A program made the position numbers and the translations under genes. Positions 55,732-64,000 of a stretch of DNA of 64,000 nt are shown in pieces. Origin of the DNA: Nostoc sp. PCC 7107 (GTDB lineage Bacteria > Cyanobacteriota > Cyanobacteriia > Cyanobacteriales > Nostocaceae). The stretch spans positions 1,289,001 through 1,353,000 of the forward strand of contig NC_019676.1 in assembly GCF_000316625.1 (NCBI RefSeq), in the 5' to 3' direction. Every line of letters begins with the position of its first letter. Within the stretch, counting starts at the first letter, position 1. The notes below the pieces were generated by a model. The model was not told the DNA's origin, made no database searches, and saw nothing but the letters and a program-made list of their open reading frames with translations.

Positions 55732-56652
55732 ATGGAAGCGGATAATTGGACACAAACACGGCAAAGGTCACTACCAGTAAATTCCCGCGCATTGCTATTA
55801 GTTAATCGTCATGCCCGTGAAGGAGAAAAGCGGTTAATAGAAGCAACTTATTATCTGGATCAACTTGGCTTTAAATTAACGGAAGAATCTACAGAAAATC
55901 CTAAACATCTTTCAGAAATTATTCGCCGTTACCAACATGAAGTCGATTTAGTAATTGTGGGTGGTGGTGATGGAACTTTGAATGCAGCAGTAGATGGCTT
56001 AGTAGAAACTCAATTACCTTTAGGAATTTTACCTTTAGGAACTGCAAATGATTTAGCCAGAACTTTAGCAATTCCTAATTCCTTAGCTGAAGCTTGTCAA
56101 ATTATTGCCTACGGAGAATTGCGTCGGATTGATTTAGGCTGGGTAAACGGGAAGCACTTTTTTAATGTTGCCAGTATGGGGCTGAGTGTAAAAATTACGC
56201 AACGACTGACGAAAGAAATGAAACGTCGTTGGGGAATATTTGCTTATGTGGTGACTGCGTTAAAAGTTATTTGGGAATCTCGCCCTTTTAGCGCCGAAAT
56301 TAAAATGAAGGATCAATCATTTCTTGTCAAAACTGTGCAAATTGCGGTAGGTAACGGTCGTTATTATGGTGGTGGTATGGCAGTGGTTCACGATGCCACT
56401 ATTGATGATCAAAGGTTGGATCTCTACAGTTTGGAAATAGAACACTGGTGGCAAATTATACCTTTGCTGCCAGCAATGCGTCAAGGCAAGCATATTCGTT
56501 GGCGTAGTGTCCGGGCGCTTCAAGGACAGAAATTTGAAATTTATACTCGTAAACCACGCCCAATTAATACTGATGGGGAAATCACGACTTATACTCCGGC
56601 AACTTTTCAAGTTATACCCAAGGCCATAACTGTTTTAGTACCGCCACTTTAG
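55732..56652 (+). CDS. diacylglycerol kinase family lipid kinase (YegS/BmrU-like)
   Basis: 306 residues. VIVGGGDGTLNAAVDGL (~76-92) is the ATP-binding GGGDGT motif of the diacylglycerol/sphingosine kinase fold. LPLGTANDLARTL follows, and NTDGEITTYTPATFQV near the end is the C-terminal hallmark. It phosphorylates a lipid at the membrane; the lipid is unknown. An ExoD gene follows on the same strand. Confidence 0.9.
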   Translation: MEADNWTQTRQRSLPVNSRALLLVNRHAREGEKRLIEATYYLDQLGFKLTEESTENPKHLSEIIRRYQHEVDLVIVGGGDGTLNAAVDGLVETQLPLGILPLGTANDLARTLAIPNSLAEACQIIAYGELRRIDLGWVNGKHFFNVASMGLSVKITQRLTKEMKRRWGIFAYVVTALKVIWESRPFSAEIKMKDQSFLVKTVQIAVGNGRYYGGGMAVVHDATIDDQRLDLYSLEIEHWWQIIPLLPAMRQGKHIRWRSVRALQGQKFEIYTRKPRPINTDGEITTYTPATFQVIPKAITVLVPPL

Positions 56653-56780
56653 GACTTTGGAAATAGAATTTCTGAATTCTTTGCTGTCCTCATTTTTATT
56701 TGGGTGTATTAGTCTCCATATTCACCTTGATATACTGGATAAAGCTAGGTCTTGTGGCAATTTACTCTAACTCACGCCCA

Positions 56781-57386
56781 ATGGATCTGAGATTTTCTCA
56801 AGAAATTAAATCCTTGCTGCAACGCTTATCTGATCATCACTTAACTTTAGGTGATATTTTGACAGAAACGGCAGAAAGAGGTTTCAGTCTGGTAATAGCC
56901 TTATTAGTTTTGCCTTTTTTGTTTCCCATGCCGCCTGGATTGGCTGGGCCTTTTGGTGCTGCCTGTTTACTAGTTTCTGTGCAGATGATTTTTGGCAGGC
57001 GATCGCCTTGGCTACCTAAACAAATCGCCAGGTATAAATTTCCGCGCCCGTTTGCCCAAATTCTCTTAAAAAATCTGCAACATCTCACCAAGATAGTCGA
57101 AAAAATTACTCGCCCTCGCTTAAAAAAAATAGCAAGAAATCCAGTAATTTGGCGGCTCAATGGACTATGTATTTCTTGGTTAACAATATTATTAATGTTA
57201 CCAATTCCTTTCACCAATCCGATTCCCACTGTGGGAATTTTATTATTAGCAGTTGCCACAATTGAAGCAGACGGTTTGCTGATTTGTATTGGTTATATTA
57301 TCACTGTTGTCATTACTTCATTCTTTGCTTTTATAGGCTATTCCTTATGGTTAGCGCCTGGGTTACTACCAGCAATTTTGAAATAA
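56781..57386 (+). CDS. ExoD family membrane protein
   Basis: 201 residues from the ATG at 56781. A TTG at 56700 would add 27 hydrophobic residues without family match. Membrane segments lie at about 34-70, 121-140 and 150-195. TLGDILTETAERGFSLVIALL and LPFLFPMPPGLAGPFG are the conserved ExoD start, and FGRRSPWLP the loop. ExoD proteins affect exopolysaccharide production; the mechanism is unknown. It lies 128 bp behind the lipid kinase gene. Confidence 0.83.
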   Translation: MDLRFSQEIKSLLQRLSDHHLTLGDILTETAERGFSLVIALLVLPFLFPMPPGLAGPFGAACLLVSVQMIFGRRSPWLPKQIARYKFPRPFAQILLKNLQHLTKIVEKITRPRLKKIARNPVIWRLNGLCISWLTILLMLPIPFTNPIPTVGILLLAVATIEADGLLICIGYIITVVITSFFAFIGYSLWLAPGLLPAILK

Positions 57387-57403
57387 TGAGTTGCTATATT
57401 ATA

Positions 57404-57515
57404 GAAAAAAGCCCTCAGTCATTCGCTGAAGGCTGTCACTTAATAAGGGTGCATCTACTACTATTTGTGTTTACATGTAAAGACTGACCATATCCGGAAG
57501 AATTATCAGTATGGA
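57404..57515 (-). ncRNA. candidate small RNA, ~110 nt, with own promoter and terminator
   Basis: On the minus strand a TTGGCA box, 17 bases, and a TATAAA box (57522-57550) predict a start near 57515. A hairpin AGCCTTCAG ... CTGAGGGCT followed by TTTTTT (57405-57434) would end the transcript near 57404. No open frame longer than a few codons lies between. No gene on the minus strand would otherwise need this terminator, since the neighbouring exoD and acnB genes run on the plus strand. I did not recognise a known RNA family. Confidence 0.5.
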
Positions 57516-57521
57516 TGAGGT

Positions 57522-57550
57522 TTTATATAAATGATAAAAACTATTGCCAA
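57522..57550 (-). promoter_or_regulatory. sigma-70-type promoter for the candidate small RNA
   Basis: On the minus strand TTGGCA (57545-57550) and TATAAA (57522-57527) are separated by exactly 17 bases, close to the consensus of the housekeeping sigma factor. Confidence 0.5.
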
Positions 57551-57914
57551 TATTTATAGTTAAATATAACTGTAGGAATATAGTGGAAAAATTTCGGAGC
57601 CAGAGACTGATTAAATTGGGTTCAGCTACTTAATTTAGCATTATATTTACTGAAAAAGCATTTTTATAGGCGATTAAATTTACATAAGAGGCTGTGGGAA
57701 AATAATTCATCACTCAACAATAGCGATCGCAGTAGTTAAAATATCTTCAGTTGGAATTGGTAGTAAAAAATATACTTTAAGTGTAAAACAGAAAGACTGA
57801 TAAGCAATTACCAGTAAGGCTTTCAGGCATAAAATAAAGTAAATTTTTATAGCCAAGTCTTATCTAAAAATATTTCATAATTAAGGGAAGAACATCCCAA
57901 CAGAGAATACAAAA
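57551..57914. other. intergenic leader of acnB
   Basis: The stretch is AT-rich, with one HIP1 site near 57722. No open frame of interest. It presumably contains the acnB promoter; no clear box pair was selected by eye. Confidence 0.4.
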
Positions 57915-60548
57915 ATGCTAGAGTCATATCGTCAACACGTTGCAGAAAGAGCAGCATTAGGAATTCCCCCCTTACCGTTGGATGCGAAGCAAACCTCAGA
58001 GTTATGTGAATTACTGAAGAATCCGCCCAAGGGTGAAACAGAAACATTATTACATTTATTGCGCGATCGCGTCCCCCCTGGAGTTGATCCAGCGGCTTAT
58101 GTGAAAGCTGGGTTTCTCACCGCCATTGCCAAAAAGGAAGTGAAAAGTCCCATCATTTCCCCCATTGAAGCTGTGGAATTGTTGGGAACAATGATCGGCG
58201 GCTACAACGTACAATCTCTAATTGAGTTGCTGCAATTTGCTACCACATCTGTCTCCGACTCTTCCGAAACACCTTTGGTAATGGGAGGAGAAGGTAAAGA
58301 ACCAATTGCTGGTTATGCCGCCGCTGCCCTCAGCAAAACCTTGCTGGTGTACGATGCTTTTCATGATATTTTGAAGTTAGCTAAAACTAATCCCTACGCC
58401 AAGCAAGTAATTAACTCTTGGGCTGAGGCTGAATGGTTTACTGCACGTCCGAAATTGCCCGAATTTATCACTGTGACAGTTTTTAAAGTCCCCGGTGAAA
58501 CCAACACCGACGACTTATCCCCCGCTACCCACGCCACCACCCGCCCAGACATTCCTTTACACGCTTTGGCGATGTTAGAAACGCGCCAACCGGGAAGTTT
58601 AGAAACCATTGTGGAGTTGAAAAAAATCGGACATCCAGTGGCTTATGTTGGTGATGTAGTAGGAACAGGTTCTTCTCGTAAGTCGGCTATTAACTCTGTG
58701 TTGTGGCATACAGGACAAGATATCCCCTTTGTCCCAAATAAACGTGCTGGCGGATACATTTTAGGTGGAGCGATCGCGCCTATCTTTTTTAATACAGCCG
58801 AAGATGCTGGTGCTTTGCCAATACAATGCGATGTTACCAAGCTAGAAACTGGTATGGTAATAACCATCTATCCCTACAAAGGCACAATTATCAACGAAAC
58901 TGGCGAAGTTATTTCTACTTTCAACCTCAAACCCGACACCATCCTTGATGAAGTCCGTGCCGGTGGACGTATCCCCTTATTAATTGGGCGTACCCTTACC
59001 GACAAAACTCGCCAAGCATTAGGGTTAGAACCAAGCACCATCTTTATTCGTCCCGAACAACCAACAGATACAGGTAAAGGTTACACCCTCGCCCAAAAAA
59101 TGGTGGGCAAAGCCTGTGGTTTACCTGGTGTTCGTCCCGGTACATCTTGCGAACCCATCATGACTACCGTTGGTTCTCAAGATACCACAGGGCCAATGAC
59201 CCGTGACGAACTCAAAGAACTTGCTTGTCTCGGTTTTAGTGCAGATTTGGTAATGCAGAGTTTCTGTCATACCGCCGCCTATCCCAAACCTGTTGACATC
59301 AAAACCCACCACGACTTACCTGACTTTTTCTCTCAACGTGGCGGCGTTGCGTTGCGTCCTGGCGATGGTATTATCCACTCTTGGCTAAACCGGATGCTGT
59401 TACCCGACACCGTAGGTACAGGTGGCGACTCTCACACCCGCTTTCCTTTGGGCATTTCCTTCCCTGCTGGTTCTGGGTTAGTAGCCTTTGCGGGTGCGTT
59501 GGGTGTTATGCCTTTGGATATGCCAGAGTCAGTATTAGTAAGGTTCAAAGGTGAATTGCAACCCGGTATCACCTTACGGGATATCGTCAACGCCATTCCC
59601 TACGTCGCCATGCAAAAAGGCTTACTAACAGCAGAGAAGCAAAATAAAAAGAATATCTTCTCTGGCAAAATTTTAGAAATCGAAGGCTTACCAGACTTAA
59701 AAGTAGAACAAGCCTTTGAACTCACCGATGCTTCCGCCGAACGTTCTTGTGCAGGTTGCACAATTAAGCTGAGTATCGAGACAGTTTCTGAATATCTGCG
59801 TTCTAATATTGCACTGTTAAAGAACATGGTAGCCAGAGGCTATCACGATGAGCGCACCATCATGCGCCGCGTCGCCAAAATGTCAGAATGGTTAGCCAAC
59901 CCTGTGTTACTAGAAGCTGATGCAGATGCGGAGTATGCAGAAATAATTGAAATTGATTTGAACGAAATCAAAGAACCAATTGTTGCGGCTCCTAACGACC
60001 CCGATAATGTTAAATTATTATCGGAAGTTGCTAATGATCCAGTACAAGAAGTCTTCCTTGGTTCTTGTATGACAAACATTGGTCATTATCGAGCAACAGC
60101 AAAAGTTTTAGAAGGTGCAGGAGAAGTCAAAACTCGCCTGTGGATAGCACCACCAACCCGCATGGATGAACACCAATTAAAAGAAGAAGGTGTATACAGC
60201 ATTTTTGGTGCGGCTGGTGCAAGAACTGAAATACCCGGATGCAGTTTGTGTATGGGAAATCAGGCGCGAGTTGCTGATGACACAACTGTATTTTCTACCT
60301 CAACCCGCAACTTCAATAACCGTATGGGTAAAGGTGCGAGAGTGTATTTAGGTTCTGCCGAATTAGCCGCAGTTTGCGCCTTGCTAGGACGTATTCCCAC
60401 AGTCCAAGAATATCTTGATATTGTGGCGAATAAGATTCATCCTTTTGCTGATAATTTATATCGATATTTGAACTTTGATCAAATTGCTGGTTTTGAGGAT
60501 GAAGGGCGGGTGATTTCTAAGGAGGAGCAACAAGCTTTGTTCGTATAG
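57915..60548 (+). CDS. acnB: aconitate hydratase B
   Basis: 877 residues. It converts citrate to isocitrate in the cytosol through a [4Fe-4S] cluster. The AcnB order is seen: an N-terminal HEAT-like domain, a swivel domain ([19 protein letters not shown] and [12 protein letters not shown]), then the catalytic domains. Cluster Cys are in [13 protein letters not shown] and in [28 protein letters not shown] is also conserved. The length is normal for AcnB. A terminator follows 5 bases after the stop. AcnB can also bind RNA when the cluster is lost (established in other bacteria). Confidence 0.96.
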   Translation: MLESYRQHVAERAALGIPPLPLDAKQTSELCELLKNPPKGETETLLHLLRDRVPPGVDPAAYVKAGFLTAIAKKEVKSPIISPIEAVELLGTMIGGYNVQSLIELLQFATTSVSDSSETPLVMGGEGKEPIAGYAAAALSKTLLVYDAFHDILKLAKTNPYAKQVINSWAEAEWFTARPKLPEFITVTVFKVPGETNTDDLSPATHATTRPDIPLHALAMLETRQPGSLETIVELKKIGHPVAYVGDVVGTGSSRKSAINSVLWHTGQDIPFVPNKRAGGYILGGAIAPIFFNTAEDAGALPIQCDVTKLETGMVITIYPYKGTIINETGEVISTFNLKPDTILDEVRAGGRIPLLIGRTLTDKTRQALGLEPSTIFIRPEQPTDTGKGYTLAQKMVGKACGLPGVRPGTSCEPIMTTVGSQDTTGPMTRDELKELACLGFSADLVMQSFCHTAAYPKPVDIKTHHDLPDFFSQRGGVALRPGDGIIHSWLNRMLLPDTVGTGGDSHTRFPLGISFPAGSGLVAFAGALGVMPLDMPESVLVRFKGELQPGITLRDIVNAIPYVAMQKGLLTAEKQNKKNIFSGKILEIEGLPDLKVEQAFELTDASAERSCAGCTIKLSIETVSEYLRSNIALLKNMVARGYHDERTIMRRVAKMSEWLANPVLLEADADAEYAEIIEIDLNEIKEPIVAAPNDPDNVKLLSEVANDPVQEVFLGSCMTNIGHYRATAKVLEGAGEVKTRLWIAPPTRMDEHQLKEEGVYSIFGAAGARTEIPGCSLCMGNQARVADDTTVFSTSTRNFNNRMGKGARVYLGSAELAAVCALLGRIPTVQEYLDIVANKIHPFADNLYRYLNFDQIAGFEDEGRVISKEEQQALFV

Positions 60549-60552
60549 TTTA

Positions 60553-60583
60553 ATTAAGGTGAGCCATCAAGACTCACCTTAAT
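60553..60583 (+). terminator. terminator behind acnB
   Basis: ATTAAGGTGAG and CTCACCTTAAT form a perfect 11-bp stem with a 9-base loop, followed by ATATTTC. Confidence 0.75.
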
Positions 60584-60605
60584 ATATTTCAAGAGAGTTA
60601 AGTAT

Positions 60606-60740
60606 GTGCAGTACAAAATAGAATTTAAGCCCAAAGCCATTAAATATTTAGAGTAATTCCCTGAAAATATTAGAGAACGCATTATCAGTAAAATTGAAGC
60701 AGTGCAAGATGATTTACAGGGAGGCTTAAAACGAGTATAG
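60606..60740 (+). pseudogene. decayed RelE/ParE-type toxin
   Basis: From a GTG the frame encodes VQYKIEFKPKAIKYLE, a stop (TAA at 60654-60656), then FPENIRERIISKIEAVQDDL and QGGLKRV. This is the N-terminal half of a RelE/ParE toxin. The premature stop and the missing C-terminal beta-strands show it is dead. No antitoxin gene is seen nearby. Confidence 0.75.
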
Positions 60741-60786
60741 GATTAATTGCTGTTTCAGCTAAAGCAATATCTAGTTGTTCTCAAGT

Positions 60787-61629
60787 TTAGGGACGATACT
60801 GATTCATTCTTACCCAATCTTGAGTTGAGCCAACATTCGGATTTTCACTATTGTCATTTGTACCATATATTTGTCCTTGACGATTGATCCAATAGTAGTT
60901 GTAGTTTGTTGGTAACTCGACTATGGGATAACCGTAAGGATTTGTCCAAGTTGTGACATTGCCTAGGTTCTCACGAAACTGGAAATTTTGCCGATCTATG
61001 GATTCATTGCGTTGGCGGGTTACTTCATCCCAAGTATTTTGAGACCATTCGCGGTATTCTCTGTGCCTATGTCCCTCATCTTGTGAGATTTGGAGATTCT
61101 GCGCCATAACTCCTTGCATTCCAAAAGCGGCTCCATTGGTGGCGGAAACCTGAGATGCTACTTGGGGCAACCATGAAGCATAATTAGTCCACTGTAACTG
61201 ATGGGATGCAGCACAAGTCATCACCATCGTACAGATGTTGTAGCTATATGCGACACTGCATTTGGCTACTCCTTGGCAGGGAATACCATTTTGTATATAT
61301 GTGTAATCAAATTCATAAGCAACTGAACATCCAGCAATTGGTTGAGCTTGGCGAGGCTGACTCATCCGCAGATCATAAGGCTGGATTGTCATAAGTTTCT
61401 CGTACACAAACTGCCCAGGATTGTAGTTTACAGACAGTCCAGAATTTCCTACCATAATTGTCAAAGCAGCATTATCTTGGGAAACTAGGACAACAGCAAA
61501 CTGACCATCCTCAAGCACTCGCCAACCATTTGGGACTACGTAGTTAAAGTAATTTCCATATCGAATTTCCAGTGAACCAGGGGTAGGAAAAGAAGACTGA
61601 TTGTAGTTATACATTTGGCTTTGTGGCAA
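60787..61629 (-). CDS. hypothetical protein, Asn/Gln-rich
   Basis: 280 residues, rich in Asn, Gln and Tyr. No signal peptide or membrane helix is visible. The first half (GNYFNYVVPNGWRVLEDGQF, LTIMVGNSG, GQFVYEKLM) looks like a compact beta-rich domain of the type found in stress-related or PsbP-like proteins, but this is weak. A polar helical segment (HRHREYREWSQNTWDEVTRQ) follows, then the motif NPYGYPIVELPTNYNYYWIN. Six Cys lie in the middle (GCSVAYEF, IPCQGVAKCSVAY, ICTMVMTC). I do not recognise the family. Confidence 0.65.
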   Translation of the reverse strand: MPQSQMYNYNQSSFPTPGSLEIRYGNYFNYVVPNGWRVLEDGQFAVVLVSQDNAALTIMVGNSGLSVNYNPGQFVYEKLMTIQPYDLRMSQPRQAQPIAGCSVAYEFDYTYIQNGIPCQGVAKCSVAYSYNICTMVMTCAASHQLQWTNYASWLPQVASQVSATNGAAFGMQGVMAQNLQISQDEGHRHREYREWSQNTWDEVTRQRNESIDRQNFQFRENLGNVTTWTNPYGYPIVELPTNYNYYWINRQGQIYGTNDNSENPNVGSTQDWVRMNQYRP

Positions 61630-61963
61630 ACGTTGACACTAATACTGGATACATTTTGACTATGGAGTTTTACGTATTAAATGACAAAAGTGCTATGGCT
61701 GACGCAAGAAGGGCAAAACTTCAGCTTTCCGGTAGGTCTGAACGTGATATGGTGACACAGATTAAGCTTGGTAGTAACTCTTACTTAGCCAGTGAGGAAC
61801 ATTAACGATATAATATTTTTAAAATCATACGAGACACTAAAGACTATATGGTCTATTTTTCCAAAAAAGTAAGTGATTAAATTCTTTTTGAGAAAAATTA
61901 TAATATTAATTTACACAAATATTTTTTCAGTATGAAGCGATCGCCTAGTCCAAACATAAAACT

Positions 61964-62197
61964 ATGAAGTATCACATTTGCGACTTGGAAGCGACTCCAG
62001 AATGGCTCAAAATAGAATCAACTGATTACATTGCCGAATGCTTAGAGGCTTGTGAAACTCTAGAAATGGTAGCTGACTTACGGGAAATATTTCCTCGACG
62101 GGCGCTCAGTTCGGCAAGTATTAAGGTAGAAGAGGTGCAACGTCAAAGGCTTGTTAACTGGTTGCAGGTGTTGAACCAAGAAGAAAAAGCTGCATAG
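61964..62197 (+). CDS. small cyanobacterial hypothetical protein
   Basis: 77 residues, acidic N-terminal half (CDLEATPEWLKIESTDYIAE) and a helical, Arg-rich centre (FPRRALSSASIKVEEVQRQR). No membrane helix. The codon use and the spacing of 127 bp before the kinase gene suggest a real gene. No function can be assigned. Confidence 0.6.
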   Translation: MKYHICDLEATPEWLKIESTDYIAECLEACETLEMVADLREIFPRRALSSASIKVEEVQRQRLVNWLQVLNQEEKAA

Positions 62198-62323
62198 AAT
62201 TTTCAAAAGAGGAAAAGCAAGCATTTTTCTCCATTGTCAATTGAAATTACATTTAGCAAATATCAGCACTCTTCTGCCAAGGAAAGGGGACAATAAAGAC
62301 AAGTATCCCTCAGTCCGCAACGC

Positions 62324-63469
62324 ATGAGCTACTGCCTTAATCCTCGGTGTCCCAAATCTGAAAATCCGGCTGATGTTAATTTCTGTACGACTTGTGGTTC
62401 TAAGTTGCTACTCAAAGAACGCTACCGCGCCATTAGGCCGATAGGACAAGGTGGTTTTGGCAGAACTTTTTTGGCTGTAGATGAAGATAAACCGTCAAAA
62501 CCATGTTGTGTAATTAAGCAATTTTATCCTCAAGCCCAAGGCACAAACACAGTCAAAAAAGCTGTGGAATTATTTAACCAAGAAGCTGTGCAGTTGGATG
62601 AATTGGGTAAACATCCACAAATTCCTGAACTTTTGGCATACTTTACTCAAGATGATCGACAGTATTTAGTCCAAGAATTTATCAATGGGTTAAATTTAGC
62701 GCAGGAATTAGCAAAAAATGGAACTTTTAGTGAAACGCGGATTTACCAATTATTGAATGATTTATTATTAGTATTGCAGTTTTGTCATACAAAACAAGTA
62801 ATCCACCGCGATATTAAACCAGAAAATATTATTTTACGTGAGAGCGATCGCAAACTAGTTTTAGTTGATTTTGGTGCTGCTAAATCTGCAACTGGCGCAG
62901 CATTAAATCAAACTGGTACTAGTATTGGTAGTCCTGAATATGTTGCACCAGAACAAATCAGAGGTAGAGCAGTTTTTGGCAGTGATATTTATAGTTTAGG
63001 AGCTACTTGTATTAACTTATTAACTGGGCGATCGCCTTTTGATTCTTATGATACTAATTACGATACTTGGGTTTGGCAGAAATATTTAACAACTCCTGTG
63101 AATAATCACCTGAGCAGCATTCTCAATAAAATGCTCGAAAGTATCCCAGCTAAACGCTACCAAACAGTCGATGAAGTTCTGCACGACTTAAATACACAGT
63201 CACCAGTAGCCAATCAGCCACAGATATCTGTACAATCTCCTGTTCAGTCATCACCTACCTTACCGCCGACCGTTGTGAGCAATACACCTAGCCAAATTGA
63301 TTTAGAACTAGAAGAACTAAAAACTCAATTTATGGGCGGGAAACCTCAAGCAAATCAAGTTCAGCCAATCAATCCAACATCTCAACCTGCAAGTAAAAGC
63401 GAAATAGATCAAGAGTTAGAAGAATTAAAAGCGAAATACTTAGGTAAAAATAACTCACAAAATCCATGA
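62324..63469 (+). CDS. Ser/Thr protein kinase with N-terminal four-Cys motif
   Basis: 381 residues. The N-terminus has Cys4, Cys9, Cys21 and Cys24 (CLNPRCP ... CTTC), a zinc-ribbon-like motif seen in many cyanobacterial kinases. The kinase has GQGGFGRTF (41-49), the Lys in CVIKQF, HRDIKPENI, DFGAAKS and SPEYVAPEQIRG, all intact, so it should be active. The C-terminal ~90 residues are Pro/Gln/Ser-rich, with two copies of a DxELEELK motif (IDLELEELKTQFMGG and IDQELEELKAKYLG). No membrane helix is seen, so it is cytosolic. Confidence 0.92.
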   Translation: MSYCLNPRCPKSENPADVNFCTTCGSKLLLKERYRAIRPIGQGGFGRTFLAVDEDKPSKPCCVIKQFYPQAQGTNTVKKAVELFNQEAVQLDELGKHPQIPELLAYFTQDDRQYLVQEFINGLNLAQELAKNGTFSETRIYQLLNDLLLVLQFCHTKQVIHRDIKPENIILRESDRKLVLVDFGAAKSATGAALNQTGTSIGSPEYVAPEQIRGRAVFGSDIYSLGATCINLLTGRSPFDSYDTNYDTWVWQKYLTTPVNNHLSSILNKMLESIPAKRYQTVDEVLHDLNTQSPVANQPQISVQSPVQSSPTLPPTVVSNTPSQIDLELEELKTQFMGGKPQANQVQPINPTSQPASKSEIDQELEELKAKYLGKNNSQNP

Positions 63470-63760
63470 ATTATGAGTGTGATGCCTCAAGCCCCAGTTA
63501 CGCAACTTTTAAATATTCTTTCTAATATACTCATATTGAAATTTAACTATATGCTTGTGTAGTAATTAACTAAGTAAAGAAAAATTATGATAAATAATTA
63601 GTTGGGCATTATGTGAGAACGCATAAAGATGAAATACATCATATAGAACTCATATTTGACTTTGTAAACATTCCACTATACATACTTAATTTTGTTGTAA
63701 CAATCAAATCTGACTGCTATATAATACCTAAGTCATCCTCAGTTATGAAAATTAAATTTT

Positions 63761-64000
63761 ATGACTAAAAAATATATACCTAACGCTTTTTTGAAAATTG
63801 CAGATTCTCAATTATATGCAATTTTTGCTTGGAGTCAACGCACTGCGGAAGTTGTTCCTAAAAAATCATGGCTCACAATACTTGAAATATTTGTGCATGA
63901 ACATGAATTAGATAAAGCTTACCAAATATTTCAAAAACATCATCTGACTGTCATTACCGATGAAGTTTTTCAAGAACTGAACCAATATGAATGCTTGATT
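63761..64000 (+). CDS. hypothetical protein, 3' end outside window
   Basis: 80 residues up to the window end, starting MTKKYIPNAFLKIADSQLYA. The frame is open to the last base. The visible part is mixed alpha/beta (FAWSQRTAEVVPKKSW, LEIFVHEHELDKAYQIF). No clear ribosome-binding site. The family is not recognised. Confidence 0.55.
   Translation, partial: MTKKYIPNAFLKIADSQLYAIFAWSQRTAEVVPKKSWLTILEIFVHEHELDKAYQIFQKHHLTVITDEVFQELNQYECLI

Noticed and set aside
61623-61805. 60-codon plus-strand frame
   Set aside because: It starts inside the divergent hypothetical gene and lacks a convincing start site or family.
1-64000. tRNA or rRNA genes
   Set aside because: I looked through the spacers for GTTCRANNC arms with flanking stems and for rRNA sequence and saw none; a dedicated search was not possible.

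Overview
This window comes from a filamentous, Nostoc/Anabaena-type cyanobacterium. The evidence is psbY (photosystem II), a thylakoid-type FtsH, a pilMNOQ set, a treZ-treY-treH trehalose cluster in the order known from Anabaena, very frequent GCGATCGC (HIP1) octamers, and heptameric short tandem repeats inside and between genes. All functional calls are read from the sequence by eye; no database search was run.

Region 1-10.8 kb. It opens inside an amino-acid-permease-like protein fused to PAS, GGDEF and EAL domains. A short-chain dehydrogenase and a histidine-decarboxylase-like enzyme follow as a two-gene unit. Then come two FtsH genes facing away from each other around an FMN reductase. The first FtsH is intact. 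The second has lost two of its three zinc ligands (HEVGY instead of HExxH, and Lys in place of the Asp ligand), so it looks like an AAA+ unfoldase without protease activity. Two MITE-like repeats (2563-2698 and 7664-7754) lie in this region, one carrying a nested GC-rich palindrome.

Region 10.8-18.6 kb. An HdeD-like membrane protein has an IS4-type element (with a 9-bp target duplication) just in front of its start. After it come a TTC38-like TPR protein, a DUF1499 protein, a PhnD-like binding protein coupled to a small membrane protein, a KDPG-aldolase-family enzyme and two neighbouring L,D-transpeptidases.

Region 18.7-38.8 kb. The trehalose cluster (treZ and treY make trehalose from maltodextrins, treH hydrolyses it) is followed by RqcH/NFACT, a small secreted protein, a Uma2 protein, the pilMNOQ alignment complex and secretin of type IV pili, an orphan sugar-type binding lipoprotein, folC, psbY, a gamma-carbonic-anhydrase-like protein, a zinc-motif protein and a VOC protein.

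Region 38.9-50.8 kb. A double-domain M16 peptidase carries a 105-bp heptamer array in its coding frame. Then come a cupredoxin, map, uvsE and an Hsp70-like protein. From 46.1 to 47.9 kb there is a mosaic junction: an IS5-type fragment, a piece of an unrelated gene, and a second copy of the IS4-type element without target duplication. That copy cuts the end off a PIN-domain gene, which lies behind a type II restriction-modification pair (HNH nuclease and D12-class adenine methylase).

Region 50.9-64 kb. A hydrolase, a metal ABC transporter operon, a 1-kb AT-rich spacer, a lipid kinase, an ExoD protein, a candidate small RNA with its own promoter and terminator, acnB, a decayed RelE-like toxin, two hypothetical genes, a Ser/Thr kinase with a four-cysteine N-terminus, and a gene running off the window end.
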